Shown here piece by piece: positions 17,661 to 25,759 of a stretch of 64,000 bases of DNA; position 1 is the first letter of the stretch, and every line of letters begins with the position of its first letter. The stretch is from Desulfuromonas soudanensis. Its GTDB lineage: Bacteria > Desulfobacterota > Desulfuromonadia > Desulfuromonadales > WTL. The DNA is taken from positions 2,519,504 to 2,583,503 of the forward strand of contig NZ_CP010802.1 in NCBI RefSeq assembly GCF_001278055.1. Reading direction: 5' to 3'. The notes below the pieces were generated by a model. It ran no database searches. It worked only from the letters and a program-made list of their open reading frames with translations, and was not told the origin of the DNA. The translations under genes and the position numbers were made by a program.

Positions 17661-18884
17661 ATGCTCTGGCGTCTGGCCCTGCGCAATATCTGGCGCAACA
17701 AGCGGCGCACCGCCCTGACCGTTTCGGCCATGGTCGTCTCCTCCTCCCTGCTGATCCTTTCCCTCGGGATCTTCTCCGGCATGCTCTCCGACATGCTCGC
17801 CTCGGCGACGGAGCAGTATTACGGCCACCTGGTCGTCTCGGTGACGGGGTACCAGGACGATCGCGACTTCTTTGACAACTTCTCTCCGGACCCCGCGCTT
17901 CTCGAGAGGATCGCCTCGACCTCCGGGGTCCGGGGGATCTCCCCGCGGCTGCGCGCCTTCGGTCTCGTCTCCCACGGCCAGAGGAGCGATCCCGCCGAGA
18001 TTCTCGGCGTGGAGCCGGCCTCCGAGCGCCAGGTCACCCGCCTCCAGGAGAAGATCGTCGCCGGGTCCTACCTTCCCGACGACCCGGAAAAGGGCGCTCT
18101 CCTCGGACGCGGCCTCGCCGAACGCCTCGGGGTGAACCCCGGCGACGAACTGGTCTTCGTCACCCAGGCCGCCGACGGCTCCATCGGCAACGACCTCTTT
18201 ACGCTCCGGGGAATCTTTGCCACCGGCGACAGCCGCCACGACAACGGCCTGGTCCTCGTGGGTCTCTCCGCCCTGCAGCGGCTCACCGTCCTCCCCGACC
18301 GCGTTCACGAGTTGGCGGCGTCCCTGGAGGATCCCATGACGGCGGGAGCGACGGCGGCGCAGCTCAACGGGCAGCTCCCTGAAGGTCTCGAGGCCACGGA
18401 CTGGGGGCAACTCCTCCCCGAGATGCAGGAGGCGATCGCCGCCTCCGACGTCAGCCGGCTGATCATCGTCACCATCCTCTACTTCGCCACCGGGCTGGGG
18501 ATTCTCAACACCTTCTTCATGTCGGTCATGGAGAGGACCCGCGAGTTCGGCATCCTCATGGCCCTGGGGATGCGCCCCTGGCGGGTGCGGGCCATGGTTT
18601 TGCTGGAAACCCTCGCCATGGGGGGAGTCTCCCTGGCCCTCGGCATATCTCTCGGTCTGGCGCTGAGCCTCTACATGGCGACGGTGGGGATCGACCTCTC
18701 CGAGTCCATCACCCCCATCACCTACGCCGGCGGCACCATCGCGCCGCGGCTGCGCGTCGTCATGGAACCGGCCAACTTCATCGTCCCGTCCCTTCTCCTG
18801 CTGGTGGTCTGCCTGCTGGCCGGATTCCTTCCCGCCAACCGGGCCGCCGGCCTCGATCCGGTGGCGGCCATCCGCGAGGACTGA
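17661..18884 (+). CDS. LolC/E-like (MacB/FtsX-type) ABC transporter permease 1
   Basis: A 407-residue permease with an N-terminal helix starting MLWRLALRNIWRNKRRTALT, a large periplasmic domain (about 50-270), then three C-terminal helices including the FtsX-type segment NTFFMSVMERTREFGILMALGM. This topology is shared by LolC/LolE and MacB permeases, which work by mechanotransmission, not by a channel. It is followed after two bases by a second, homologous permease, so the transporter is probably a heterodimer like LolCE. Confidence 0.88.
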   Translation: MLWRLALRNIWRNKRRTALTVSAMVVSSSLLILSLGIFSGMLSDMLASATEQYYGHLVVSVTGYQDDRDFFDNFSPDPALLERIASTSGVRGISPRLRAFGLVSHGQRSDPAEILGVEPASERQVTRLQEKIVAGSYLPDDPEKGALLGRGLAERLGVNPGDELVFVTQAADGSIGNDLFTLRGIFATGDSRHDNGLVLVGLSALQRLTVLPDRVHELAASLEDPMTAGATAAQLNGQLPEGLEATDWGQLLPEMQEAIAASDVSRLIIVTILYFATGLGILNTFFMSVMERTREFGILMALGMRPWRVRAMVLLETLAMGGVSLALGISLGLALSLYMATVGIDLSESITPITYAGGTIAPRLRVVMEPANFIVPSLLLLVVCLLAGFLPANRAAGLDPVAAIRED

Positions 18885-18886
18885 CC

Positions 18887-20119
18887 ATGGAATTTCTCCG
18901 CCTCGCCTGGAAAAATCTCTGGCGCAACCGCCGCCGCACCCTCATTACCCTGGCGGCGATCAGCCTCAGCGTCATGCTCACCCAGGCCAGTCACAACCTC
19001 TCCTTCGGCGTCTACGCCCAGATGATCGACAGCGGGGTGCGGGCCGGCTCCGGGCACCTGACCGTCTACCGCGGCGACTACGCCCGCAGCCGCAAGGAGG
19101 AGCTCTCCTTCGACCCCGGAACGCTCGTCGAAGAGATTGCCGCCATCGACGGGGTCGCCCGGGTCCTCCCCCGCGTCTATCTCCCCGCCCTCGCCCAGTC
19201 GAGCCGCGAGAGCCGCGGCGTCCTCGTGACCGGCGTCGATCCGCCGGCCGAGACGGGGATCAACCCCTTCCTGAAAAAAATCGTCGCCGGGGAGATGATC
19301 GGCAGCAGCGACGGCCGCGACGCCCTCCTCGGCAGCCGACTGCTGAAGGAACTGAAAATATCCGTCGGCAGCAAATTCGTGGTCACCCTGCAGGGGCCGG
19401 ACGGCGACCTTCTCAGCGAACTCCTGCGGGTGCGGGGGTCGGTGGAGACGGGAATCAAGGACCTCGACGGCTCCCTGGTGATGGTCGGACGGCAGCGGGC
19501 CGCCGCCATGGCCGGCATCCCCGGTCGGGTTCACGAACTGGCGGTGATCCTGCAGGGACGCGCCGAAGAAGAGAGGGTGCGCCCCCTCCTCGAAGCCCTC
19601 CTCCCCCCCGGCGGGGAAGTGCGGGTCCTGAGCTGGGAGGAGGCGATGCCCAACCTGGCCAACGCCATCAAGCTCGACTACGCCAGCCAGCGGGTCATCT
19701 TCATCATCATCATGCTCATCGTCACCATCGGGGTGGTCAACACCCTCCTGATGTCGGTGATGGAGCGGATCCGCGAATTCGGCGTCATCCTCGCCCTCGG
19801 CGCCACCCCGGGGAGGCTGCGGCGCATGGTCCTGGCCGAGGCCCTGGTCCTCGGTCTCGTCGCCATGACCCTCGGAACGCTCCTCGGCGCGGCCCTCACC
19901 TGGTACCTGGTCGAATACGGCATCGACCTGCGCTCCCTGATTTCCGAGTCTCTCGAGTTCGGCGGGGTGGTCTTCGATCCGGTGATGCGCGCCGCCTGGG
20001 ATCTCACCTACATGGTCCGCATCGCCCTCTACGTCCTCGCCCTCTCCCTGCTGGCCTCTCTCTATCCGGCGCGCAAGGCGGCGCGGATCGCACCGGCCGA
20101 GGCGATGCGCCATGTCTGA
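18887..20119 (+). CDS. LolC/E-like (MacB/FtsX-type) ABC transporter permease 2
   Basis: A 410-residue permease homologous to the previous one: LAWKNLWRNRRRTLITLAAI at the N terminus, a periplasmic domain, and NTLLMSVMERIREFGVILAL before the last helices, ending PARKAARIAPAEAMRHV. It pairs with the upstream permease. The ATPase gene follows after 48 bases. Confidence 0.88.
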   Translation: MEFLRLAWKNLWRNRRRTLITLAAISLSVMLTQASHNLSFGVYAQMIDSGVRAGSGHLTVYRGDYARSRKEELSFDPGTLVEEIAAIDGVARVLPRVYLPALAQSSRESRGVLVTGVDPPAETGINPFLKKIVAGEMIGSSDGRDALLGSRLLKELKISVGSKFVVTLQGPDGDLLSELLRVRGSVETGIKDLDGSLVMVGRQRAAAMAGIPGRVHELAVILQGRAEEERVRPLLEALLPPGGEVRVLSWEEAMPNLANAIKLDYASQRVIFIIIMLIVTIGVVNTLLMSVMERIREFGVILALGATPGRLRRMVLAEALVLGLVAMTLGTLLGAALTWYLVEYGIDLRSLISESLEFGGVVFDPVMRAAWDLTYMVRIALYVLALSLLASLYPARKAARIAPAEAMRHV

Positions 20120-20167
20120 AACGCCCCGGCGCTCCGCAGGCGACACCTTCTCCACGACGGAGTTACC

Positions 20168-20878
20168 ATGCCCCTGATCGCACTGGACAACGTCACCAAG
20201 ATCTACCCCCTCGGCCATCAGCAGGTCACGGCGGTCGACAGACTGACCCTGGCCATCGAGTCCGGGGAGTTCACGGTTCTGGCCGGCCCCTCGGGGAGCG
20301 GCAAGACGACCATCCTTAACCTGATAGGCGGTCTCGACCGGCCGAGTCAGGGATCGGTCGTCATCGACGGACGGGATGTCGGGGAGTGCAGCGCCCGGGC
20401 CCTGGCCGATTTTCGCCTGCGCCGGGTCGGCTTCATCTTCCAGTCCTACAACCTGATTCCGGTGCTCAACGCGGCGGAAAACGCCGAATTCACCCTGATG
20501 CTGCAGGGGGTGCCGCGCACTGCGCGCCGGCGGCGCATCGAGGGGCTCTTTTCCGACCTGGGGATTTCCGGGCTGGAAAATCGCAAGCCGGGAGACCTCT
20601 CCGGCGGACAACAACAGCGCGTCGCCATCGCCCGGGCCATGGCCGCCGAACCGTCGGTCATCCTCGCCGACGAGCCGACGGCCAACCTCGATACCCAGAC
20701 GAGCGAAGAACTGCTGAAGCTGATGCGCCGGCTCAACCGGGAGCAGAAGACCACCTTCGTCTTCTCATCCCACGACCCCATGGTCATCGACTACGCCCGG
20801 CGGGTGATCCGCCTCCGGGACGGCCGCCTCGAATCGGATTCACGGCAGGACCTCGAGCCGACGGAGGAGGCGCCTTGA
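20168..20878 (+). CDS. LolD-like ABC transporter ATPase
   Basis: A 236-residue ATP-binding protein with Walker A (GPSGSGKTTI), Q-loop (FIFQSYNLIPVL), signature (LSGGQQQR), Walker B (VILADEPTANLD) and a switch His (FSSHD). It belongs to the MacB/LolD group and would energise the two permeases upstream. The spacing and shared strand make it part of the same operon; its stop overlaps the start of the barrel gene. Confidence 0.92.
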   Translation: MPLIALDNVTKIYPLGHQQVTAVDRLTLAIESGEFTVLAGPSGSGKTTILNLIGGLDRPSQGSVVIDGRDVGECSARALADFRLRRVGFIFQSYNLIPVLNAAENAEFTLMLQGVPRTARRRRIEGLFSDLGISGLENRKPGDLSGGQQQRVAIARAMAAEPSVILADEPTANLDTQTSEELLKLMRRLNREQKTTFVFSSHDPMVIDYARRVIRLRDGRLESDSRQDLEPTEEAP

Positions 20879-22071
20879 ATCGCCGCCGATCGGTCCGGAT
20901 TTTTGCTCCCCTTGCCCTCCTCCTTCTTTGCGGCGTTCCCGCCGCCGGGAGCGACACCCTTCATTTCAGCGGCTTTGTCAAGTCGCTGAACATGCACCTC
21001 CAGAGCCCTCCGGTCAGCGCCGATCTCTCCGCCAACCGCCTGCGTCTCGACCTCGAAGCCGAGCCGCGCCCCGGCGTCGGCGTCGAGCTATCCGCCGAGT
21101 CCCTTCTGTACTACAGCGATCCGGCCGCACTCCTCCCCCTCCCCCGCTCGTCCACCAACCGGCGCCTCGATCTCGAGGCCGACCGCGACGGAGACGAACA
21201 CTTCAAACAACAACTCTCCATCGACCGGCTCAACCTCAGCGCCACCCTCGGAGGGATCGACTGGGTCGCCGGCCGCCAGGCCATCGGCTTCGGGCGCATT
21301 CTTCTCTTCTCCCCCCTCGACGTCATCGCCCCTTTCCCGCCCGACGCCCTCGACGCCGAGGTGCGCCCCGGTGTCGACGCATTGAAGGGGGTGCGCTATT
21401 TCGGCCTCGGCGGCCAACTGGGCGGAACGGTGGTCTTCGGCGACGAAAAAAGGAACAATGCCTGGCTGGCGACCGTCTCGTACAACCTGCGGGGAATCGA
21501 CATTCTGGCCCTGGGGGGGGTTCTGCGGGAGAGGGAGATGATCGGGGCGGGGCTGGCGGGGAGCCTGGGAGGGCTGGGGCTCAAGGGGGAGATTTCCGTC
21601 TATGACGGCAAGGATGTCGGTCTTGCCGGAGGGGATCGCGAAAACCGCTTCGCCATCGGCGCCGCCGAGGGGTGGTACCGCTTCGACAGCGGCCTGGTGC
21701 TGATCGCCGAATATCTGTATAACGGCGCCGGCGCCAACGAACCCGCCGACTACCCGCAGGTGGCCGCCTCGGCCCCCTTTGTCGAGGGGCTCAGCTTCCT
21801 CCTCGGCCGCCACTACCTTTTGCTCGGACCGTCCTGGGAGGCCCATCCCCTGGTGACCCTCAACGCCCTGGTGATTTCCAATCTCACCGACGGCTCCCTT
21901 CTCCTGCGGCCGCTGCTCGATATCTCCTTGGCCGACAATTTCGATCTCCAGCTCTTCTGGAGCTTCACCGGCGGAAAGAAGCCCGCTCCGACCCTCTCCT
22001 TCTCGGTGCCGCGTAGCGAGTTCGGTTCCGTCGGCGACAGCGGCGGCGTTTTTTTGAAATACTTTTTCTAG
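20875..22071 (+). CDS. Outer-membrane beta-barrel protein of the Lol-like operon
   Basis: A 398-residue protein with a signal peptide (IFAPLALLLLCGVPAAG) and alternating beta strands ending in VFLKYFF, the aromatic end of an outer-membrane barrel. A notable block is DWVAGRQAIGFGRILLFSPL, seen in alginate-porin-like and related barrels. The TTG start overlaps the ATPase stop and has GGAGG about 6 bases upstream, so it is translationally coupled to the transporter. I do not recognise the family with certainty; it may be the outer-membrane partner of this export system. Confidence 0.7.
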   Translation: MNRRRSVRIFAPLALLLLCGVPAAGSDTLHFSGFVKSLNMHLQSPPVSADLSANRLRLDLEAEPRPGVGVELSAESLLYYSDPAALLPLPRSSTNRRLDLEADRDGDEHFKQQLSIDRLNLSATLGGIDWVAGRQAIGFGRILLFSPLDVIAPFPPDALDAEVRPGVDALKGVRYFGLGGQLGGTVVFGDEKRNNAWLATVSYNLRGIDILALGGVLREREMIGAGLAGSLGGLGLKGEISVYDGKDVGLAGGDRENRFAIGAAEGWYRFDSGLVLIAEYLYNGAGANEPADYPQVAASAPFVEGLSFLLGRHYLLLGPSWEAHPLVTLNALVISNLTDGSLLLRPLLDISLADNFDLQLFWSFTGGKKPAPTLSFSVPRSEFGSVGDSGGVFLKYFF

Positions 22072-22124
22072 GAGCCGCGCCTTCCCGACACGACATTGAA
22101 TTTTTCTCAAGACAAGCATTAGAT

Positions 22125-22290
22125 CAAGGATTTTCGTTGCGTCGTCGCGTCGTCGCGTGAAACCAGCCTTTTTGTAATTTCTTTTTAAGCACCACCCGGG
22201 AGATGTCCCTCTCAGGGTGATTGACAAACAGAGCCAGAAAAGCCAGGACCTTGGCCTCACGCGACGACGCAACGACGCAACGTTTTTGGC
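22125..22290. repeat. Family I intergenic palindrome, copy 3
   Basis: Left arm TTTTCGTTGCGTCGTCGCG then TCGTCGCGTGAAACCAGCC; right arm GGCCTCACGCGACGACGC, AACGACGCAACG and TTTTTGG. The arms are separated by about 85 bases, the longest spacer of the four copies. The element fills most of the gap between the convergent barrel gene and the SYLF gene. Confidence 0.82.
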
Positions 22291-22361
22291 GCAAACCGAA
22301 CCCGAAACACCAGTATTCAGTCAAGGAGAAGAGGTGCTATCCAGGACAAACTCCTGCCCTC

Positions 22362-23057
22362 TCACTCCCCCTCACCCGCATCGTAGCGACGCAGCGCATT
22401 GAGAAGCTTTTCGGCTGCCGGCGGCAGGACAATCCCCGTGCCGGCAAAGATTTCCCCGGCGCTGATTCCTTTCCGGCCGTAGAAGGCGGCGTTGGCCTCG
22501 TCATCGATCTGCAGGACCGATCCCTCGAGGGAGACCCCGGCAAAGAGACCGCGGCTTCGGGAGTAGGAATAGATCTCGGCCTTAAGCGCCGCGTCCGTGG
22601 CCCCCCCGACCTGCCGCCCCACCGGTCCGGCGGCAACGGCCGCATCGGCACCGAGGGTCACCTTGCCTCTCATCATCCCCTCGACGCTGCGCGGGGTCTT
22701 GAAGACCAGAATGAGGTCCGTCGACTGGGCGCCGATCTGCCAACCCAGGCTCCCTCCGGTCAGGGAAATAAAGACCGGCGGACTCCACGCGCCTTCCTTG
22801 CGCACCATGACCACCCCTGTCCCGTAGCGGCCGCCGACGACGAAACCGACCTTGAGCACGCCGGGGATGACGGCGATCCCCTCGGCGCTTTTCAGAAGCT
22901 GCGGCGGAATCCCCCGTTCGGGGATGGTCAGGTTCTGCTCCAGCACCTCGACGGCCACATCGATCTTTTCCGTTTCCGTGCCCTGCGCCGCCAAAGCGAA
23001 GACGGGGATCAGGGCACAGAGGACAACGAGCATTACCGGCCATATCTGTTTTTTCAT
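22362..23057 (-). CDS. Exported SYLF-domain (Ysc84-like) protein
   Basis: A 231-residue protein with a signal peptide (WPVMLVVLCALIPVFALAAQ) and a SYLF domain: PPQLLKSAEGIAVIPGVLKV, GRYGTGVVMVRK, FISLTGGSLGWQIGAQSTDL and SYSRSRGLFAGVSLEGSVLQ are family landmarks. Eukaryotic SYLF domains bind lipids; the bacterial exported forms are of unknown role. It is followed downstream on the same strand only by the convergent barrel gene, so it is probably monocistronic with the promoter at 23116-23090. Confidence 0.88.
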   Translation of the reverse strand: MKKQIWPVMLVVLCALIPVFALAAQGTETEKIDVAVEVLEQNLTIPERGIPPQLLKSAEGIAVIPGVLKVGFVVGGRYGTGVVMVRKEGAWSPPVFISLTGGSLGWQIGAQSTDLILVFKTPRSVEGMMRGKVTLGADAAVAAGPVGRQVGGATDAALKAEIYSYSRSRGLFAGVSLEGSVLQIDDEANAAFYGRKGISAGEIFAGTGIVLPPAAEKLLNALRRYDAGEGE

Positions 23058-23089
23058 GATGGAATCCCTTTCACTGAAGGCTTGATTTC

Positions 23090-23116
23090 ATTCTAGCAGC
23101 CGTGGCGGGATGTCAA
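23090..23116 (-). promoter_or_regulatory. Candidate promoter of the SYLF gene
   Basis: On the minus strand TTGACA is followed by TAGAAT at a 15-base spacing, slightly short, about 33 bases before the start codon. Confidence 0.5.
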
Positions 23117-23139
23117 ATGGACGGGGAGGGAGGGGTCGG

Positions 23140-23748
23140 TCAGGAGCGCTTTTCAGCGATGAGGAGAAAAGGGGGGGTGGCACAGTTGAAAACCTGCAGG
23201 CGCAGGACCTGCCAGCGCTGGGGCGGCAGGGATTGAAACAGGTCCTCGACGACCCTTCCCTCCTTCGCACCGCCGGGGTGACCGACGTAAACGGCAACAG
23301 CCAGGCGCCCCCCGGGAGCAAGGGATTCGAGGGCGCAGCCGAGAGCGGCAAGGGTCGTCGCCGGGAGGGTCGTTCTCGCCTTGTCTCCCCCGGGGAGAAA
23401 ACCGAGGTTGGCGATGACCGCAGAAGGAGAGGCGTCCAGATAGTTCTCAAGGCGGCTGTGGCAGTCGTGAATCAGGTGGACCCCGCAAGGGAGCGGAGAG
23501 GCCGGAGGGGCGCCGTGGAAGAACGGGGAAATCCCCGCGTTGGTTAAGAGTCCGGCGCTGCGGGTCAGGGCCTCCTGCTGGATGTCGAAGGAGAGCACCC
23601 TCCCCTCCGGCCCGACGCGGCGGGCGAGAAAGAGGGTGTCGCGGCCGCCTCCGGCGGTGAGATCGACGGCCAGCTCCCCGGCATTCAGGACTTCGCCGAG
23701 GAGCTCCTGGGCGCGGGAGACGATGGAGGTCAGGGGGAAGGGGACCAT
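23140..23748 (-). CDS. YtqB/MnmM-like SAM-dependent RNA methyltransferase
   Basis: A 202-residue class I methyltransferase. Motif I is AVDLTAGGGRDTLFLA, motif II region VLSFDIQQEAL, and the characteristic NLGFLPGGDK (after SAVIAN) marks the YtqB family, members of which methylate the wobble uridine of some tRNAs. C-terminal strands (RLQVFNCATPPFLLIAEKR) complete the fold. It lies 14 bases downstream of the TerB-like gene on the same strand, so they may be co-transcribed. Confidence 0.82.
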   Translation of the reverse strand: MVPFPLTSIVSRAQELLGEVLNAGELAVDLTAGGGRDTLFLARRVGPEGRVLSFDIQQEALTRSAGLLTNAGISPFFHGAPPASPLPCGVHLIHDCHSRLENYLDASPSAVIANLGFLPGGDKARTTLPATTLAALGCALESLAPGGRLAVAVYVGHPGGAKEGRVVEDLFQSLPPQRWQVLRLQVFNCATPPFLLIAEKRS

Positions 23749-23762
23749 GGTAGGAATCGGGT

Positions 23763-24221
23763 TCAGCGCCCGGGATTAAGTTCGTCGAGAACGGCGACCT
23801 TGGCGTCGATCATCTCGCGGTGGGTGAGGCGCAGCAGGGTGGCGAGCTGGCGGATCAGGGCGTCCTCGTATTTGTCGAGAACTCCGTCGGCGTAGATGAT
23901 GCGCCACAGGGTATCCATGATCTCCAGCTTCTCCTCCCGGGAGAAGTGGGCATTGATCTCTTTGGCGAATTGGAAGAGGTCGTGACTCTGGTGGCGCTCC
24001 CGGTCGGCCAGGGCCATCAGTTCATCGACATCCTTTTGCGGCAGGTCGAAGCGGCGGCTCAGCAGATCGCCGACGAGCTGCGCCTCCAGCGTGTGAAGGG
24101 TTTCATCGGCATGGGCCATCTCCAGCAGCAGAACGCAGGTCGCCACCTGAATCCGTTCGCCAGGGTCCGCCGATTCCTCGGCGGACGCAGCACCGAGAAG
24201 GGCCTTGATCCGGTTCATCAT
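23763..24221 (-). CDS. TerB-like protein
   Basis: A 152-residue all-alpha protein with RIQVATCVLLLEMAHADETL and MDTLWRIIYADGVLDKYEDA, the two Asp-containing helices typical of TerB/DjlA-like domains, which are thought to bind metal or mediate interactions. No signal peptide. The start has two consecutive Met codons (MMNRI); a GGAATT-like weak ribosome binding site precedes it. Tellurite resistance should not be assumed: no other ter gene is nearby. Confidence 0.82.
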   Translation of the reverse strand: MMNRIKALLGAASAEESADPGERIQVATCVLLLEMAHADETLHTLEAQLVGDLLSRRFDLPQKDVDELMALADRERHQSHDLFQFAKEINAHFSREEKLEIMDTLWRIIYADGVLDKYEDALIRQLATLLRLTHREMIDAKVAVLDELNPGR

Positions 24222-24239
24222 GATTTCGAATTCCTCTCT

Positions 24240-24440
24240 TTAAACTTTAGGCACGGAGATCTCAACGCCCGTTCGCGGTGCTCACTCGCCTCGGGGCGCC
24301 TACTTCTGGAGAGACGCAGAGGAAAAAGAAAGTACGCTGAGAAGTCTGGTTTTAAGATTAAACCAAGAAAACGCTTCCGGTTATGCTCTTCTCTGCGTTC
24401 TCCGGACCTTCTCTGCGCTCTCCGCGTTGAAGCTTTAATC
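24240..24440. repeat. Family II intergenic palindrome (GACGCAGAG type)
   Basis: Imperfect inverted arms: GGAGAGACGCAGAGGAAAAA on the left, and CTCTGCGTTCTCC plus CTCTGCGCTCTCCGCGTT on the right, in a roughly 200-base AT-richer gap between the PII-like gene and the TerB-like gene. Palindromes with this ACGCAGAG theme are widespread in bacterial intergenic DNA. Confidence 0.65.
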
Positions 24441-24447
24441 TTTACCA

Positions 24448-24783
24448 TCATACTTTGAAATAGCGAATCACCCGGGCCTTCTCCAGAGTGACCATCCCCC
24501 CTTCAAGCATGGCGTCGAGGAAGGGAAGAACGGCATCGATTTTCTCCTGGCTGTCGACCACCTCGACGATCACCGGCAGATCGGAGGAAAAGCGCAGCAG
24601 CCTGTCGCTGTGGGTGATGCTGCGGGCCCCGAAGCCCATCGCCCCCTTGAGAACGGTGGCCCCGGCCATCCCCTCGCGGCGCAGCATCTCCACCAGCGCC
24701 TCGTAGAGCGGCTTCTTCTCCCAGCGGTCCCCCTCGCCGATGAAGATCCGCATCAGCACCTGTTCCCCTTCGAGTCTGGTCAT
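24448..24783 (-). CDS. DUF190 PII-like protein associated with CrcB
   Basis: A 111-residue protein with the DUF190 pattern: EGEQVLMRIFIGEGDRWEKK, LYEALVEMLRREGMAGATVL, GAMGFGAR and LPVIVEVVDSQEKIDAVLP. DUF190 proteins have a PII-like fold and frequently neighbour crcB. I chose ATG 24783 because GGAGG lies 5 bases upstream; the TTG five codons earlier lies inside that site. A family I palindrome separates it from crcB, which is upstream on the same strand. Confidence 0.88.
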   Translation of the reverse strand: MTRLEGEQVLMRIFIGEGDRWEKKPLYEALVEMLRREGMAGATVLKGAMGFGARSITHSDRLLRFSSDLPVIVEVVDSQEKIDAVLPFLDAMLEGGMVTLEKARVIRYFKV

Positions 24784-24804
24784 CTCATCCTCCTGCAAAA
24801 CAAG

Positions 24805-24905
24805 ATCTTTGCCTCACGCGACGCCGCAACGACGCCACGTTTTTGGATCAAGGTCAGGAACCGGATTTTCGTTGCGTCGTTGCGGCGTCGCGTGAAACAG
24901 GTTTG
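24805..24905. repeat. Family I intergenic palindrome, copy 4
   Basis: Same arm order as copy 2: TTTGCCTCACGCGACGCCGC, AACGACGCCACG and TTTTTGG first, then a spacer GATCAAGGTCAGGAACCGG close to that of copy 2, then TTTTCGTTGCGTCGTTGCGG and CGTCGCGTGAAACAG. It lies within the crcB-DUF190 gene pair. Confidence 0.85.
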
Positions 24906-24964
24906 CGCCCTTCATTATTCCGAGACCTGGCAAAAATAGGTCGTCCTCGACTCTTGCTGCGGGA

Positions 24965-25336
24965 TCACAGCTGCCGCGCCAGAAAGATTCCGAGGCCGGC
25001 GAAGACCAGGCAGACCAGAACGTTGAGAAGGACGTTGGCCCCGGCCTGCAGGAAGCTGCCGTCCTCCATGAGGCGGATCGTCTCGTAGGAGAAGGTGGAA
25101 AACGTCGTAAATCCCCCCATGAAACCGACGGTGATCCCCATGCGCACCTCGGGGGAGAGGAAGGTGCTGCGCAGGCTCCCCTCCATGATCAGACCGAGGA
25201 GAAAGGAGCCGATGACATTCACCGCCAACGTCCCGTAGGGGAGGCCGCGGCCGAAGAGGGTGTAGCTCCACCCGGAAACGAAATAGCGTCCCAGGCAGCC
25301 AAGAGCGCCGAAAAGTCCGATATAGACGAGTTGCAT
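24965..25336 (-). CDS. crcB: CrcB/Fluc fluoride channel
   Basis: A 123-residue membrane protein with four hydrophobic segments. The Fluc landmarks are present: GCLGRYFVSG, YGTLAVNVIGSFLLGL with the conserved Asn, and GFMGGFTTFSTFSYET with the phenylalanine-threonine-serine pore motif. Fluc proteins export fluoride as dual-topology dimers. The start at 25336 has only a weak ribosome binding site. I looked for a fluoride riboswitch upstream and could not find one. Confidence 0.92.
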   Translation of the reverse strand: MQLVYIGLFGALGCLGRYFVSGWSYTLFGRGLPYGTLAVNVIGSFLLGLIMEGSLRSTFLSPEVRMGITVGFMGGFTTFSTFSYETIRLMEDGSFLQAGANVLLNVLVCLVFAGLGIFLARQL

Positions 25337-25461
25337 TTTTTTTGTCCGCAAAGTTTCTATGGAAAAGGGCGACGGCGACCATTATGGAGGGGGCCTTCAA
25401 GGCTGTCAACCGGCGAGTCGCCGAGTGCGCCTTTGCACAGGCGTCTCTGCCCATATTCCTG

Positions 25462-25490
25462 TTGCCGAAGGAGATGTGATTTGTTATATC
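25462..25490 (+). promoter_or_regulatory. Sigma-70-type promoter of rpoH
   Basis: TTGCCG (25462-25467), 17-base spacer, TATATC (25485-25490). The CIRCE operator starts two bases further on, covering the expected transcription start. Confidence 0.75.
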
Positions 25491-25492
25491 TA

Positions 25493-25519
25493 TTGGCACT
25501 CCACCAGAGAGAGTGCCAA
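25493..25519 (+). promoter_or_regulatory. CIRCE operator (HrcA binding site)
   Basis: TTGGCACTC, nine bases, GAGTGCCAA: a perfect 9-9-9 inverted repeat that matches the CIRCE consensus TTAGCACTC-N9-GAGTGCTAA apart from a symmetric A-to-G/T-to-C change. It lies directly downstream of a promoter that points at rpoH 240 bases away, so HrcA should repress rpoH, as known for Geobacter. Confidence 0.9.
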
Positions 25520-25600
25520 TGCGCCGATTTTCAAGATCAATCTTCTCCATTTTGTCAAAACTTTTGAACCGTCGGGTCTGGTTCCTCAAAACCTTCAAAC

Positions 25601-25710
25601 TATCCGCAGATGTCGCAGATTTACACAGATGATAAACCCGGGAATTCAATCTTTGCCCGGGGTCCCTTGATCCCGGTTTCATCTGCGCCCATCTGCGACA
25701 TCTGCGGATA
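25601..25710. repeat. Family III intergenic palindrome (ATCCGCAGATG type)
   Basis: Left arm TATCCGCAGATGTCGCAGAT then TTACACAGATGA; right arm TTCATCTGCGCCCATCTGCG then ACATCTGCGGATA. Arms of about 32 bases are separated by about 45 bases. It falls in the 5' untranslated part of the rpoH transcript, between the CIRCE and the start codon. Confidence 0.8.
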
Positions 25711-25759
25711 AAAGCCTTGGTCCCTGATATGGGATCAACCATCCCGGGAGGGAATGACA

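Noticed and set aside
23763-24221. Tellurite resistance function
   Set aside because: Only a TerB-like domain is present, without any other ter gene; the domain occurs in many unrelated contexts.
25337-25460. Fluoride riboswitch in the crcB leader
   Set aside because: On the minus strand I could not align the conserved GGxGAUGG start, the pseudoknot partner or the closing UGAUG-type block.
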